Assembly (NCBI GenBank): GCA_937877715.1
Contig: CALEHW010000024.1
Location: forward strand, 1 to 64,000
Length of the DNA: 64,000 nucleotides
Direction of reading: 5' to 3'
Origin: an uncultured Methylophaga sp.
Lineage (GTDB): Bacteria > Pseudomonadota > Gammaproteobacteria > GCF-002020875
How positions within the stretch are numbered: the first letter of the stretch is position 1; the number at the start of each line of letters is the position of its first letter. Under the pieces are notes generated by a model that did not search any database, had not been told where the DNA came from, and worked only from the letters and a program-made list of their open reading frames with translations. Of this stretch, positions 50,299 through 59,652 are shown piece by piece. Made by a program: the position numbers and the translations under genes.

Positions 50299-50326
50299 TT
50301 GGCAGTTTTGGAATAACTGATATTAC
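50299..50326 (+). promoter_or_regulatory. Possible sigma70-type promoter of the MSHA-like operon
   Basis: TTGGCA (50299-50304) and TATTAC (50321-50326) are 16 bases apart, just before the mshI start at 50339. The stretch also holds short inverted repeats (GTTATT/AATAAC and CCAAAA/TTTTGG). A moderate match, found by eye; the leader would be very short. Confidence 0.35.
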
Positions 50327-50338
50327 AGGCTCTCCTCC

Positions 50339-51259
50339 ATGGCTACGTTGCTAAAACAGTTGCCAGATAATCAGGGTGACACTGGTATAGGACTCTCTTT
50401 TCATGAGGATGGAATCTGTGTTGCCTGTCCACATTCCGTAGAGGGCCCGACAGAGAATGGCCTGCCACTAACGGTAGATTTCTTTCCCGCAAGGGGGGCT
50501 GATGTTCAGGTTCGACTGCTGCAGAAGCTGGCATCAAGGCACTCACTTCGTTCACTGCCTGCGACAATTGTGATGAATCCAGCCAGCTATCGTCTTCTGC
50601 AGGTGCCGATTCCTCAGGTCCAACAGAGTGAGATTGACTCCGCCCTGCGCTGGCAGATAAGGGATCTTGTTGATATGGATGTGGAGGATGCCATCATCCT
50701 ATCCTATCCTATGCCTGGACAGGGGCGCCCATCGTCACCACTACTGTTTGTGGTTGTGGCGGAGAGGAACGCAGTAACGAGGGCTGTGGAGATGGCCAGT
50801 GATGCTGGCATTAAAGTTGTCTCTGTTACTACCGTTGAGCTGGCTCTGCGTACTCTTCTGGGGGTGGTTGAAAAGAGTGAACAGCCATCCCTGCTGCTAG
50901 CCATCTTCCCAGAGAAGACCTTTCTGATCCATGTGGTTAATGGTGAACTTTACCGTACCCGGGAGCTCGATTACGGTGCCGCCCATCTTCCTGGTTCCGG
51001 TGGTGGGGCTGAGGATGGATCCTGGCCGCAGAGATTGGTAACGGAGGTTGGACGCTTCGTACTATTTTGTGGACGCCATTGTGAGCAGGGGAGTGCACAG
51101 CGTCTGCTGGTTCCATCCATAGTAACTAAGCTGCCAGAGCTCTCTGCACAGTTGGCTGAGGAGACGGGTATTGCTGTTGAGCAGTTCTCTCCCTGTCCGG
51201 TTGATCCACACTGTCTCCCGGCACTGGGAGCCGCCTGTAATGGAATGGGGGGTGGTTGA
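50339..51259 (+). CDS. mshI: MSHA biogenesis protein MshI (PilM-like)
   Basis: First gene of the MSHA-like pilus operon. The 306-residue cytoplasmic protein has an actin-like PilM pattern: GIGLSFHEDGICVA, RSLPATIVMNPASYRLLQVPIP, EIDSALRWQIRDLVDMDVEDAIL-type block, and AGIKVVSVTTVELALRTLL. PilM-type proteins bind the N-terminus of the PilN-like partner encoded next, linking the cytoplasmic motor to the alignment complex. The start at 50339 follows CTCCTCC and is not strongly supported by a ribosome site. The stop overlaps the next start (TGATG). Confidence 0.87.
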   Translation: MATLLKQLPDNQGDTGIGLSFHEDGICVACPHSVEGPTENGLPLTVDFFPARGADVQVRLLQKLASRHSLRSLPATIVMNPASYRLLQVPIPQVQQSEIDSALRWQIRDLVDMDVEDAIILSYPMPGQGRPSSPLLFVVVAERNAVTRAVEMASDAGIKVVSVTTVELALRTLLGVVEKSEQPSLLLAIFPEKTFLIHVVNGELYRTRELDYGAAHLPGSGGGAEDGSWPQRLVTEVGRFVLFCGRHCEQGSAQRLLVPSIVTKLPELSAQLAEETGIAVEQFSPCPVDPHCLPALGAACNGMGGG

Positions 51260-51900
51260 TGTCACAGCTGCAGCAGATCAATCTGTTTGATGAGGGGATG
51301 CTACATGGCCGACACTGGCGGCGCTGGAGGGCAGTTCTATTGCTCCTCCTGCTGTTGTTGCTGAGTGAGTTTGGATACCTCGGAATGCTTGTTATGGAGG
51401 AGCAACAACAGGCTCAACATATTGTGGCACTTGAGATCCAGCAGGCAGGGTTATCAGAAAATGAGAAGAGTCTGCAGCAGCAGTTAGTGAAGAGAAGGGG
51501 GAGGGTCTCGGTGATCGAGCAGCGTATCACCGGGCTTGGTAGTGAACAGACACGTTTGCAAAACCTTGTTGCAGTGCTGAGAGATGAGAGCGGTTTTACC
51601 CGTAGTGGATTCTCTTCACTGCTGGAGTCTCTCGCCTACTCCAGTGAAGAGGGTGCCTATCTGACACAGTTTAATCTTCTGCATGGTGGGGAGCAGGTTC
51701 AGCTGAGGGGGTATGCTGTGGAGGCTGATCAACTGACCCGCTATATCAACAGGCTGCTTGGTGCTGATCAGTTTAGAGGGGCTCGTGTTGATAGGCTGCA
51801 GCTGTTGCGTGATGTGGATGGTGAAGGTGGGGGCAATACAGCTAGCTGGTTTGCTTTTGAAGTGGATCTATCACGAGCTACAGATGGAGGTTCACAGTGA
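51259..51900 (+). CDS. MSHA biogenesis PilN-like protein
   Basis: A 213-residue bitopic protein. The short cytoplasmic N-terminus holds QQINLFDE, matching the conserved INLLP-type motif by which PilN binds PilM. A membrane segment (about 26-45, VLLLLLLLLLSEFGYLGMLV) leads to a periplasmic coiled coil rich in Glu and Gln and a ferredoxin-like end. In Shewanella-type loci this position holds MshI2 or MshJ. It overlaps the mshI stop by one base and the next gene by four. Confidence 0.82.
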   Translation: MSQLQQINLFDEGMLHGRHWRRWRAVLLLLLLLLLSEFGYLGMLVMEEQQQAQHIVALEIQQAGLSENEKSLQQQLVKRRGRVSVIEQRITGLGSEQTRLQNLVAVLRDESGFTRSGFSSLLESLAYSSEEGAYLTQFNLLHGGEQVQLRGYAVEADQLTRYINRLLGADQFRGARVDRLQLLRDVDGEGGGNTASWFAFEVDLSRATDGGSQ

Positions 51901-52571
51901 TCAGACTTCGTCGCCTGATACGCCGTTTTGATAGTCTCTCTTGGCAGCAGCACACCATGGTTGTTGTCATCTCTCTCTTGGTGGTTGCCACCCTCTGGTT
52001 TGTGGGTGTAGGGGGGCAGCAGCACGCATTGCAGGAGGCGGAGGAGAGTATTATAGAGATTGAGAAGCAGATAGATGATGGTGAGAAGAGTACCGATGCC
52101 CTGCGCCAGGAATTGGTGAAGATCTCGTCACAGGCATTGCTTGAAAGGGAGGCTACTCTTCAGCGCTCCATTGAGGGGTTGAGGAGTCAACTTGGCAGTC
52201 AGCAGATGTCATTCGGGGGTGGAGGATCACTGGAGGAGGTTCTGAACGGGATGCTGGAGCAGCCACATGGCCTGCATGTGGTAGGAATGTTGAGATTGAA
52301 TGAGGAGGATCTTTCTGAGCAGGAGCGGGAGCGGGTGGAGGAGTTTTCTACACAATCTGTGGTAGTAGCGGGGGTGCAGCTTGATCTGCAGGGAGGCTTC
52401 CGGCGGACGCTGGAGTTCTTCCAGGCAGTGGAATCAATGGAGGAGAATTTCCTCTGGGGCAGTATGCGTTATGTTGTCGCTGAGTATCCCGACGCAAATA
52501 TTCAGCTGCGGCTGTTTGTTGTCTCTGGATCAGGAGGAGCCAACCTCCAGACAGAGGGAGGGATATCCTGA
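51897..52571 (+). CDS. mshJ: MSHA biogenesis PilO-like protein MshJ
   Basis: A 224-residue bitopic protein, the PilO-like partner of the preceding one. Basic N-terminus (RLRRLIRRFDSLSW), membrane segment (about 20-38, TMVVVISLLVVATLWFVGV), then a periplasmic coiled coil (about 40-110) and a globular end with FRRTLEFFQAVESMEENFLW. The block is typical of MshJ, which helps align the inner-membrane platform with the secretin. Starts and stops of neighbours overlap on both sides. Confidence 0.85.
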   Translation: MIRLRRLIRRFDSLSWQQHTMVVVISLLVVATLWFVGVGGQQHALQEAEESIIEIEKQIDDGEKSTDALRQELVKISSQALLEREATLQRSIEGLRSQLGSQQMSFGGGGSLEEVLNGMLEQPHGLHVVGMLRLNEEDLSEQERERVEEFSTQSVVVAGVQLDLQGGFRRTLEFFQAVESMEENFLWGSMRYVVAEYPDANIQLRLFVVSGSGGANLQTEGGIS

Positions 52572-52915
52572 TGCGTAGACTTCACACAATAATAGCAACA
52601 GTGCTGGTGCTCTCTCATTCTGCTGGGGTTATGGCACAACCACTGCCAGATCCCACTCGTCCACCGACACAAGGGGGTAGTAAAGGGGTACACTTAACAG
52701 GCGTAGGTCCTCTAACCTTGAGTTATACATTGACTGGGCGGCGTCCTGCTGTTGCTATCATCAATGGTGAGAAGATCAGGGTGGGCGACACTGTTGGCGA
52801 CTCGATTGTGGTAACAGGGATCTATCCTGGAAGGGTGCTATTGAGAAGAGGTGTGAAGGAGATTGAGCTATCTCTGCTTCCGGCAGATATAAAGAGCAAT
52901 CTGGAGAAGGAGTAA
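52571..52915 (+). CDS. mshK: MSHA biogenesis protein MshK (PilP-like)
   Basis: A 114-residue exported protein. The signal peptide ends near VMA (about residue 22). The mature N-terminus PLPDPTRPP is the family hallmark, and a small beta domain follows (LTLSYTLTGRRPAVAIINGEKIRVGDTVGDSIVVTGIYPGRVLLRR), as in PilP/GspC homology regions that contact the secretin. Ends with a basic and acidic tail. It overlaps mshJ by one base. Confidence 0.87.
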   Translation: MRRLHTIIATVLVLSHSAGVMAQPLPDPTRPPTQGGSKGVHLTGVGPLTLSYTLTGRRPAVAIINGEKIRVGDTVGDSIVVTGIYPGRVLLRRGVKEIELSLLPADIKSNLEKE

Positions 52916-52925
52916 TGGTGAGAAT

Positions 52926-54599
52926 ATGATGATGATTCGTGGAACCATGATGCGCCGTTTTATGGCATCACTTTTTCTACTGTTGCTGCTTCAAGGCTGT
53001 ACTGGCTCCCCGCCGCGTGATCAGTCGGTAATCAATCAGATTGATAATGCGTTGGGTGCAGGTGTGGCAGAGGCGGGCAAGGCCGCAGACAATGTAGTTA
53101 CTTCTGAGGAGCTGCCTGATGCGGTCAATGAGGAGCTATTGCCACCCCTGATTGTTAATGTTCCGGATTCACCCAATGTTACCCTTGAGCCCCGTTTTAA
53201 TGTGGTTGTGCGTGACCTTGCAGCAGAGGAGTTCTTCCTTGGTCTCTTTGAGGGTACCTCCTATTCGGTGGTGCTGGCGCCAGGTGTAGAGGGAACCATT
53301 ACACTCTCTCTGCGGTCGGCCACTGTGCCAGAGGTGCTACAGACGGTTCGTGATGTATATGGCTATGATTATCAGCCTGTGCCCGGCGGCTATATGATTC
53401 TACCTTCGGCAATTCGGACTCAGATCTTCCAGATTAACTATCTCAATATAAACCGTGATGGCTCCTCCAGAACCACGATCAGCTTTGGACAGCTGTCTGA
53501 TAGTGAAGGTGGGAGTGAGCTCTCCGGTAGTGATGTGTCAACAACAACCAAGGCGGATTTCTGGAGTGAACTGCAGACCACGCTGGTCAGTATTGTGGGG
53601 AGCGAGGATGGGCGCAAGGTGGTGATCAGTCCGCAGACCGGCGTGATTGCAGTTCATGCACTCCCTGTTGAGCTTCGTTCAGCGGGAAATTTTCTTGAGA
53701 CCCTGCAGGATAACCTGCGCAGACAGGTACTGTTGGAGGCAAAGATTCTGGAGGTAGAGCTGAAGGATGGCTATCAGTCCGGAGTCAACTGGGCAGCACT
53801 GTTTGAGCCAGGTTCTGGTAAGTCGGTAGTTGCGGGGCAGACTGGAAGGAGTGGTGGGGTGTTTGACTCTGCAACCGGGGTAGTTGACTCCAACAGTCCA
53901 GGAACAGGCAAGTTCAGTCAGGTAGAGCTGGATCCCGCTGCCTTTGGGGGGATATTCAGTCTTGCGCTCAATCTTAATGATTTTACTGCACTAATCGAGT
54001 TGCTGGAAACACAGGGTGTTGTGCGTGTGCTCTCCAGTCCCCGAATCTCAACTATCAATAACCAGAAGGCGGTAATCAAGGTAGGAACCGATGAGTTCTT
54101 TGTTACAGATGTAGGAACGACCACCACCACTACAAGTACTACACCAATTACTGAACAGGATGTAGAGCTAACCCCATTCTTCTCGGGAATTGCTCTGGAT
54201 GTAACCCCACAAATCAGTAGAGAGGGTGAGGTGGTGCTCCATGTCCATCCATCAGTGGTTGAGGTGTCTGATGGCACAAAGAATCTTACTGGCTCTCTGG
54301 CTAATGTGCCACTGGCTAAGAGTAGTGTACGTGAATCCGATAGCATAGTGATTGCCCAGAATGGTCAGATAGTGGTGATTGGTGGGCTGATGAAGAGCAC
54401 CCAGAGAGAGAATGATGCGGAAACCCCAGGTTTGAGTGGTCTGCCTCTTGTTGGTGGTCTGTTCCGACATGAGCGCACCTCGGTGAAGAAGCTTGAACTG
54501 GTTATTCTGATTCGCCCGACAGTGGTGGTCGGGCAGGAGCAGTGGCGTTCTGAGTTAGAGCAGACTGCCAGGCGTTTCCGTAGATTGAATGTGAATTAG
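52926..54599 (+). CDS. mshL: MSHA secretin MshL
   Basis: The outer-membrane channel of the pilus, 557 residues. A lipoprotein signal peptide (LFLLLLLQG before Cys25) suggests it reaches the outer membrane as a lipoprotein. A secretin/TonB short domain lies near 90-150 and a secretin N-domain near 160-260. The C-terminal secretin domain contains the VRVLSSPRISTINNQKAVIKVG motif and the final PLLGGLF-type block as LPLVGGLFRHERTSVKKLELVILIRP. Several adjacent ATGs make the exact start uncertain; all keep the lipobox. Confidence 0.93.
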   Translation: MMMIRGTMMRRFMASLFLLLLLQGCTGSPPRDQSVINQIDNALGAGVAEAGKAADNVVTSEELPDAVNEELLPPLIVNVPDSPNVTLEPRFNVVVRDLAAEEFFLGLFEGTSYSVVLAPGVEGTITLSLRSATVPEVLQTVRDVYGYDYQPVPGGYMILPSAIRTQIFQINYLNINRDGSSRTTISFGQLSDSEGGSELSGSDVSTTTKADFWSELQTTLVSIVGSEDGRKVVISPQTGVIAVHALPVELRSAGNFLETLQDNLRRQVLLEAKILEVELKDGYQSGVNWAALFEPGSGKSVVAGQTGRSGGVFDSATGVVDSNSPGTGKFSQVELDPAAFGGIFSLALNLNDFTALIELLETQGVVRVLSSPRISTINNQKAVIKVGTDEFFVTDVGTTTTTTSTTPITEQDVELTPFFSGIALDVTPQISREGEVVLHVHPSVVEVSDGTKNLTGSLANVPLAKSSVRESDSIVIAQNGQIVVIGGLMKSTQRENDAETPGLSGLPLVGGLFRHERTSVKKLELVILIRPTVVVGQEQWRSELEQTARRFRRLNVN

Positions 54600-54621
54600 G
54601 GAGTAAAAAAGGGAGACTATT

Positions 54622-55539
54622 ATGTATCTCGGTCATTTTGGTCTTCATGAGCACCCCTTCGATCTGACGCCGGATACAGACTACTATTACGGTAATCCCT
54701 CCCATCAGGAGGCGATGAACATGATGATGGTTGCGCTACGGGATGATACTGGTTTTATCAAGGTAACTGGTGAGGTGGGAACCGGCAAGACTCTGCTCTG
54801 CCGCAAACTGGTTAATGAGCTGGGTACTGGATTCCATGTTGCCTATCTCCCAAACCCGCCGCTTACTCCGCAGGAGCTCTATCTGGATGTTATTCGTGAT
54901 CTGGGGCTGAAGGAGCCGGTCAGTACCTCATTACATGAGATGCTTAAGCTGATTACCGATAAGCTATTGAGGAGTGCTGTAGAGGGGAATCGTGTGGTAA
55001 TCGTGCTGGACGAGGCGCAGGATATACCAGATGAGACCATGGAGGCGCTACGTCTACTCACCAATCTTGAGACTGAGAAAACCATATTGCTTCATGTGGT
55101 TCTATTTGGCCAGCCTGAGCTGGATAGGCGCCTGGCACAGGAGTCACTGCGTCAACTGCGTCAGCGCATAGTCTTTAGTGACAAGCTGACGCCACTGGAT
55201 CTTGATGCGGTGCATGGTTATCTCCAGCATCGGGCAACTGTTGGTGGTTATGGTGGTAATGGTGATTTCCCCCTCTTTTCCGCTCAGGCAGTTCGTCTGC
55301 TATACAAGAGGAGTGGCGGTATCCCCCGGCTGATCAATATTCTTGCACACAAGGCGTTGATGCTGGCTTATGGCAAGGGGAGTGAGCGGGTGAAGTGGTC
55401 TCATGTCCGTGGCGCCATCCTTGATACTGAGGGTGTATCAGGCAGGTTTGCCTTTGGATGGCCCGTGTTCTCACTGGGTATATTGTCGCTGCTCTCTGTT
55501 GTGATCATTGCACTGTTGAGAAGTGGAGGGGGTGGATGA
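54622..55539 (+). CDS. mshM: MSHA biogenesis AAA+ ATPase MshM (ExeA-like)
   Basis: A 305-residue ATPase of the ExeA/MshM family. It begins with the diagnostic YLGHFGLHEHPFDLTPDTDYYY, has Walker A GEVGTGKTLL near residue 50, Walker B VVIVLDEAQDI near 131, and the arginine-containing sensor block RLINILAHKALMLAYG. A C-terminal membrane segment (about 279-299) tethers it to the inner membrane. ExeA-like proteins help place the secretin in the envelope. The stop overlaps mshN (ATGA). Confidence 0.92.
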   Translation: MYLGHFGLHEHPFDLTPDTDYYYGNPSHQEAMNMMMVALRDDTGFIKVTGEVGTGKTLLCRKLVNELGTGFHVAYLPNPPLTPQELYLDVIRDLGLKEPVSTSLHEMLKLITDKLLRSAVEGNRVVIVLDEAQDIPDETMEALRLLTNLETEKTILLHVVLFGQPELDRRLAQESLRQLRQRIVFSDKLTPLDLDAVHGYLQHRATVGGYGGNGDFPLFSAQAVRLLYKRSGGIPRLINILAHKALMLAYGKGSERVKWSHVRGAILDTEGVSGRFAFGWPVFSLGILSLLSVVIIALLRSGGGG

Positions 55540-56627
55540 GCGTAATCAACTCCATGTTGCGTGATCTTGAGCAGAGAAAGGGGCGGGAGGGTTCAGCCCC
55601 AATAGAGCCGAGTGAGGATTTGATCAGGGGTGTTGTGGTGCCTAAGGGAAGATGGGGAGATTCCAGGAGAGCTATTTTTAGGGGTACGGCTGTTGTTGTG
55701 GTGCTCGTTGCGCTCTGGATATTAGTACCCCGTATGGTTGATATGCCGTTGGATAGTGGAATCATTGAACAGATGGCTCCTCCTGCCCAGGTTGTGGACA
55801 GGCCCTCCGTTGACCAGAGTGCAGTTGATAAGGAGGATAGTGCTCTTGCAGAGACTGAGGTTGCGGAGCCTGCGACTGAAACCGTAGAACTTCACCCCTT
55901 GTCTGATTCGGTGGGGGCTATTTCTGGGCAGGCTGTGGTTTTGATGCATGACCTGCTCCCAATCAAGGTGGCTGTTGGAGAGAGACAATCTGCCTCAACA
56001 CCACAACCCCCAGCTGTGCAGAAGGTTGAGGTGATGCCAACCTCCGATGAATTGGCAGAGCAGGCTTATGCGGAGGCAGTTCGTGCGTTGAGAGATGGCA
56101 ATAAGGTTGCAGCAGAGGAGGCTCTGACTAATGCGCTGGATCTTGCATCAGATCATCGAGGGGCGCTGGAGGCGCTATCAGCTCTATTGATATCATTAGG
56201 GCGCTATGATGAGGCTAGGCCAATGGTCGATTATGGTCTGGCTACACTGCCCAATAATGCCCTGTTGTTACAGCTGAGAGCACGGTTGTTGATGCATGAT
56301 GGCAAGATAGATGATGCAATACAGATGCTTGAGGGGAACCTTCCGGCAGTGGGTGTCTCACCGGAATCTCATGCTTTACTCGCTGCAATGTACCAGAAGC
56401 AGAAGCAGTATCAGAGATCAGCACAACTGTATGGACAACTACTGCGGGTTTATCCATCAAATGGTGTGTGGGAGATGGGGCTTGGGATTGCTCTTGAATC
56501 AATGGGGAAGCGAGAGGAAGCGCTCTCTCACTATAAGAAGGCGATAAAAAGTGGTCGGCTGAAGGCAGCTGCACTCTCTTTTGTTAGGGATAAGTTGCAA
56601 GGTGTTCAGGGTGGAGGCGTACCATAG
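55536..56627 (+). CDS. mshN: MSHA biogenesis protein MshN (TPR)
   Basis: A 363-residue protein starting MSVINSMLRDLEQRKG, the recognisable MshN N-terminus. One membrane segment (about 47-66) is followed by a Pro/Glu/Val-rich spacer to about residue 165. The C-terminal half holds about five TPR-like repeats (ALRDGNKVAAEEALTNALDLAS, LPNNALLLQLRARLLMHDGKIDDAI and later). The start at 55536 overlaps the mshM stop. An in-frame start at 55458 lies inside mshM and lacks family similarity. Confidence 0.88.
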   Translation: MSVINSMLRDLEQRKGREGSAPIEPSEDLIRGVVVPKGRWGDSRRAIFRGTAVVVVLVALWILVPRMVDMPLDSGIIEQMAPPAQVVDRPSVDQSAVDKEDSALAETEVAEPATETVELHPLSDSVGAISGQAVVLMHDLLPIKVAVGERQSASTPQPPAVQKVEVMPTSDELAEQAYAEAVRALRDGNKVAAEEALTNALDLASDHRGALEALSALLISLGRYDEARPMVDYGLATLPNNALLLQLRARLLMHDGKIDDAIQMLEGNLPAVGVSPESHALLAAMYQKQKQYQRSAQLYGQLLRVYPSNGVWEMGLGIALESMGKREEALSHYKKAIKSGRLKAAALSFVRDKLQGVQGGGVP

Positions 56628-56648
56628 CCACTGAAACAGAGGGACTAT

Positions 56649-58388
56649 ATGACCAATAATGAGACTAAACGGTTAGGTGAGCATCTGGTTGAGGCGGGTG
56701 CACTTACCCAGCAGCAGGTGGATGAGGCCCTGGCTGAGCAGAGCCGATCAAGTGGCCGCCTTGGTGAGGTAATCATCAGGATGGGAATGCTGGATGAGGA
56801 GTCATTCGTTAGCTCTCTGTCCCGGCAGATAGAGATGCCACTGGTAGATCTGAAGCATGCTGTTCTGGAACCTGAGACAGTCAGGTTGATACCGGAGGCC
56901 TATGCCCGCGCCTATAGTGCACTTGCGATAGAGCGAGCGGGTGACCATATTGTGGTGGGGATGGATGATCCCACAGATATCAACTCACTTGATGCTCTCT
57001 CCAAGGTGGTGCCTCTGCCGATTCAGCCAGTCTTGGTGCGTCCATCAGATCTTGGACGACTTCATGATCTCTTCTATCGACGTGAGGCAGAGATTGCAGA
57101 TATTGCCAGTAGTGTTGATGCCTATACCCACAAGCCGCTAGAGGAGGCAAAGACAGAACAGCGTGGGCCATTGACCATGGTCGATGCCCCCGCCGCACAG
57201 ATGGTGGAGCTGCTATTTGAGAACGCTGTAAGAATGGGTGCATCAGATATCCATATTGAACCAGATGAGGAGGTTCTACGGATTCGCACACGCGTTGATG
57301 GCATACTCCATGAGCAGATTTTAGGGCAGAAGGATGTGGCAACAGTACTGGCCTCTCGTCTCAAGACCATGGCTGGACTTGATATATCTGAGAAGAGATT
57401 GCCGCAGGATGGCCATTTTGATCTCCAGGTCATGGATAAGCGGATAGATGTGCGTCTCTCAACTATGCCGGTTCAGTATGGCGAATCTGTGGTGATGCGT
57501 CTGCTGGATCAGAGTAGTGGTGTGTTTGCTCTGGATCGGCTGGGGATGGCTGCCGATATGCTGGAACGTTTCCGCCACCAGATCAGTCGACCACACGGGA
57601 TGATTCTGGTAACTGGGCCAACCGGTAGCGGAAAGACGACAACGCTCTATTCTGCACTAGGTGAACGCAATAACCCGGAAGAGAAGATAATTACTGTTGA
57701 GGACCCGGTAGAGTACAAGTTGCCACGTATCAGTCAGGTGCAGGTCAATCCAAAAATTGGACTCAGCTTCAACAGGGTTCTGCGATCTGCATTGAGGCAG
57801 GACCCCGATGTCATCCTGATCGGAGAGATTCGTGATGGTGATAGCATGCAGATTGGACTGCGGGCAGCAATGACTGGGCATCTGGTGCTATCGACACTCC
57901 ATACCAATGATGCAATTAGTACCGTATCACGATTGGTTGATCTGGGTGGAGAGGGGTATCTGCTAGCCTCAACGCTCAGAACTGTGGTTTCGCAACGGCT
58001 GGTTCGCCGCCTATGCAATAGGTGCAAGCAGGAGGCAGCGCTTGCGCCGCATGAACAGGAGTGGGTCCACGCTGTACTTGGAGAGGAGCCAAGCGGCAGG
58101 AAGTTTATGCGTGGTACAGGCTGTTCTCAGTGTGAACAGACCGGTTATCGGGGGCGGGTCGGGGTGTTTGAGATGATCATGATTGATGATGAACTCAAGA
58201 ATGACCTGAACCATGGAGATATGCAGAGTTTTGAATCCCATGCACGTGCCCAGAAGGGGTATCGTGGCCTGATAAGGAGGGCAATGGATTATGCGCTCTC
58301 GGGGGTGACCAGTGTTGAGGAGGTGATGCGGGTAACTGATGATCTGGACCTGCCGCAACCTCAGCAGAGTGATGGGGATGCCAGTTGA
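56649..58388 (+). CDS. mshE: MSHA pilus extension ATPase MshE
   Basis: A GspE/PilB-type motor of 579 residues. The N-terminus carries two full MshEN c-di-GMP-binding motifs, R8-L9-G10 to Q31 and R37-L38-G39 to Q60, each 24 residues with a 5-residue spacer, as defined for Vibrio MshE. The ATPase part has Walker A GPTGSGKTTTLY near 322, Asp and His boxes (ITVEDPVEYKLPRISQVQV, HLVLSTLHTNDAI) and a four-cysteine zinc site (CNRCKQEA and CSQCEQTGYRGR). Pilus extension is therefore likely stimulated by c-di-GMP. Confidence 0.95.
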   Translation: MTNNETKRLGEHLVEAGALTQQQVDEALAEQSRSSGRLGEVIIRMGMLDEESFVSSLSRQIEMPLVDLKHAVLEPETVRLIPEAYARAYSALAIERAGDHIVVGMDDPTDINSLDALSKVVPLPIQPVLVRPSDLGRLHDLFYRREAEIADIASSVDAYTHKPLEEAKTEQRGPLTMVDAPAAQMVELLFENAVRMGASDIHIEPDEEVLRIRTRVDGILHEQILGQKDVATVLASRLKTMAGLDISEKRLPQDGHFDLQVMDKRIDVRLSTMPVQYGESVVMRLLDQSSGVFALDRLGMAADMLERFRHQISRPHGMILVTGPTGSGKTTTLYSALGERNNPEEKIITVEDPVEYKLPRISQVQVNPKIGLSFNRVLRSALRQDPDVILIGEIRDGDSMQIGLRAAMTGHLVLSTLHTNDAISTVSRLVDLGGEGYLLASTLRTVVSQRLVRRLCNRCKQEAALAPHEQEWVHAVLGEEPSGRKFMRGTGCSQCEQTGYRGRVGVFEMIMIDDELKNDLNHGDMQSFESHARAQKGYRGLIRRAMDYALSGVTSVEEVMRVTDDLDLPQPQQSDGDAS

Positions 58389-59614
58389 TGAATAACACCA
58401 TAGCCAGCTACCACTATCGGGGGCGGCATGGTGATGGACGCCTTGAGGATGGCACAATGAGTGCGGATTCCCCTCATACTGTTGCAGATCATCTCTACGC
58501 AAGGGGTATTATCCCAATTGAGATTGTCCGTATTAGAGAGAGGGCAGTGCTGGATTTATGGTTTGCTCAGGGAGTGCACGTAGGGTCACAGGAACTTGCC
58601 CTTTTCTGTCGTCAGCTCTATACGATGCTACAGGCAGGGGTTCCGATTCATGTTGCACTGCGTGAGATCTCAACTACCATGCACCATAAGGGGCTGGCAC
58701 AACGACTCAAGAATATAATAGAGATGATTGAGAATGGTGCCAGACTCTCTGACTCCCTTAGTAAACACCCAACTGTATTCTCTCCGCTCTTTGTAAATAT
58801 TGTTCGTGCAGGAGAGAGTACAGGCAAGCTGGATGATATCTTTCTCAATCTTTCGGAACATCTTGAAAAAGAGCATCTACTTCGTGAGAAGCTGACTTCA
58901 GCCCTGCGCTACCCGCTGATCCTGATTACCATGGCTATCACAGCGATCATAATCATTACAATTTTTGTCGTTCCGGTATTTGCAGGGATGATTGAGTCTG
59001 CAGGAGGAGAGATGCCACTACCTACCCGCATTCTGATGGCGATCTCATACTTTTTTCAGAACCATCTGCTGATGACTGGTGTAATTACGGGGTCACTGTT
59101 TGGGCTCTACCGCTTTCACCGTTCCACTGTTGCCGGAAGACTGTTCTGGGATGGTTTGTTATTAAAGATTCCGGGATTTGGTGTGCTTGCACAGATGGGT
59201 TTTTTGGGTCGCTTTGCCCGTTCATTTGCACTGGTTTCAGATGCGGGAATTCCAGTTATGCAGGGGCTGTCCCTGGCGGCAGGTACCGTTGAGAACAGTT
59301 ATGTCAGATCAAAAATCAATCAGCTGGGTGAACGGGTTTCCGAGGGTGAATCATTTATTCAGAGCGCAAAGAAGGTTGGTATCTTTACCCCGATGATGCT
59401 GCAGATGTTGCAGGTGGGAGAGGAGACCGGTGAGTTGGATGAACTGCTGGGCCATGTAGCTGACCACTATGAGCGGGAGCTCAACCATGCGTTGAAAAAT
59501 ATCAATGCGCTGATTGAGCCGCTGATGCTGATCCTGATTGGTGGTCTGGTGCTGGTTCTTGGGCTGGGTGTCTTTCTCCCCTATCTGGAGACGCTAAAAT
59601 CTGCGCTCCTCTGA
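58388..59614 (+). CDS. mshG: MSHA inner-membrane platform protein MshG (GspF/PilC family)
   Basis: A platform protein of 409 residues that couples the MshE motor to pilin insertion. It shows the GspF duplication: LALFCRQLYTMLQAGVPIHVALREI in the first half, FLGRFARSFALVSDAGIPVMQGL in the second, each followed by membrane segments (about 180-200, 220-240 and 375-400). The terminal GLVLVLGLGVFLPYLET is typical. It starts on the last base of the mshE stop codon. Confidence 0.93.
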   Translation: MNNTIASYHYRGRHGDGRLEDGTMSADSPHTVADHLYARGIIPIEIVRIRERAVLDLWFAQGVHVGSQELALFCRQLYTMLQAGVPIHVALREISTTMHHKGLAQRLKNIIEMIENGARLSDSLSKHPTVFSPLFVNIVRAGESTGKLDDIFLNLSEHLEKEHLLREKLTSALRYPLILITMAITAIIIITIFVVPVFAGMIESAGGEMPLPTRILMAISYFFQNHLLMTGVITGSLFGLYRFHRSTVAGRLFWDGLLLKIPGFGVLAQMGFLGRFARSFALVSDAGIPVMQGLSLAAGTVENSYVRSKINQLGERVSEGESFIQSAKKVGIFTPMMLQMLQVGEETGELDELLGHVADHYERELNHALKNINALIEPLMLILIGGLVLVLGLGVFLPYLETLKSALL

Positions 59615-59652
59615 AATAGCACAAACAACTACTCTATCGTCTCAATAACCAT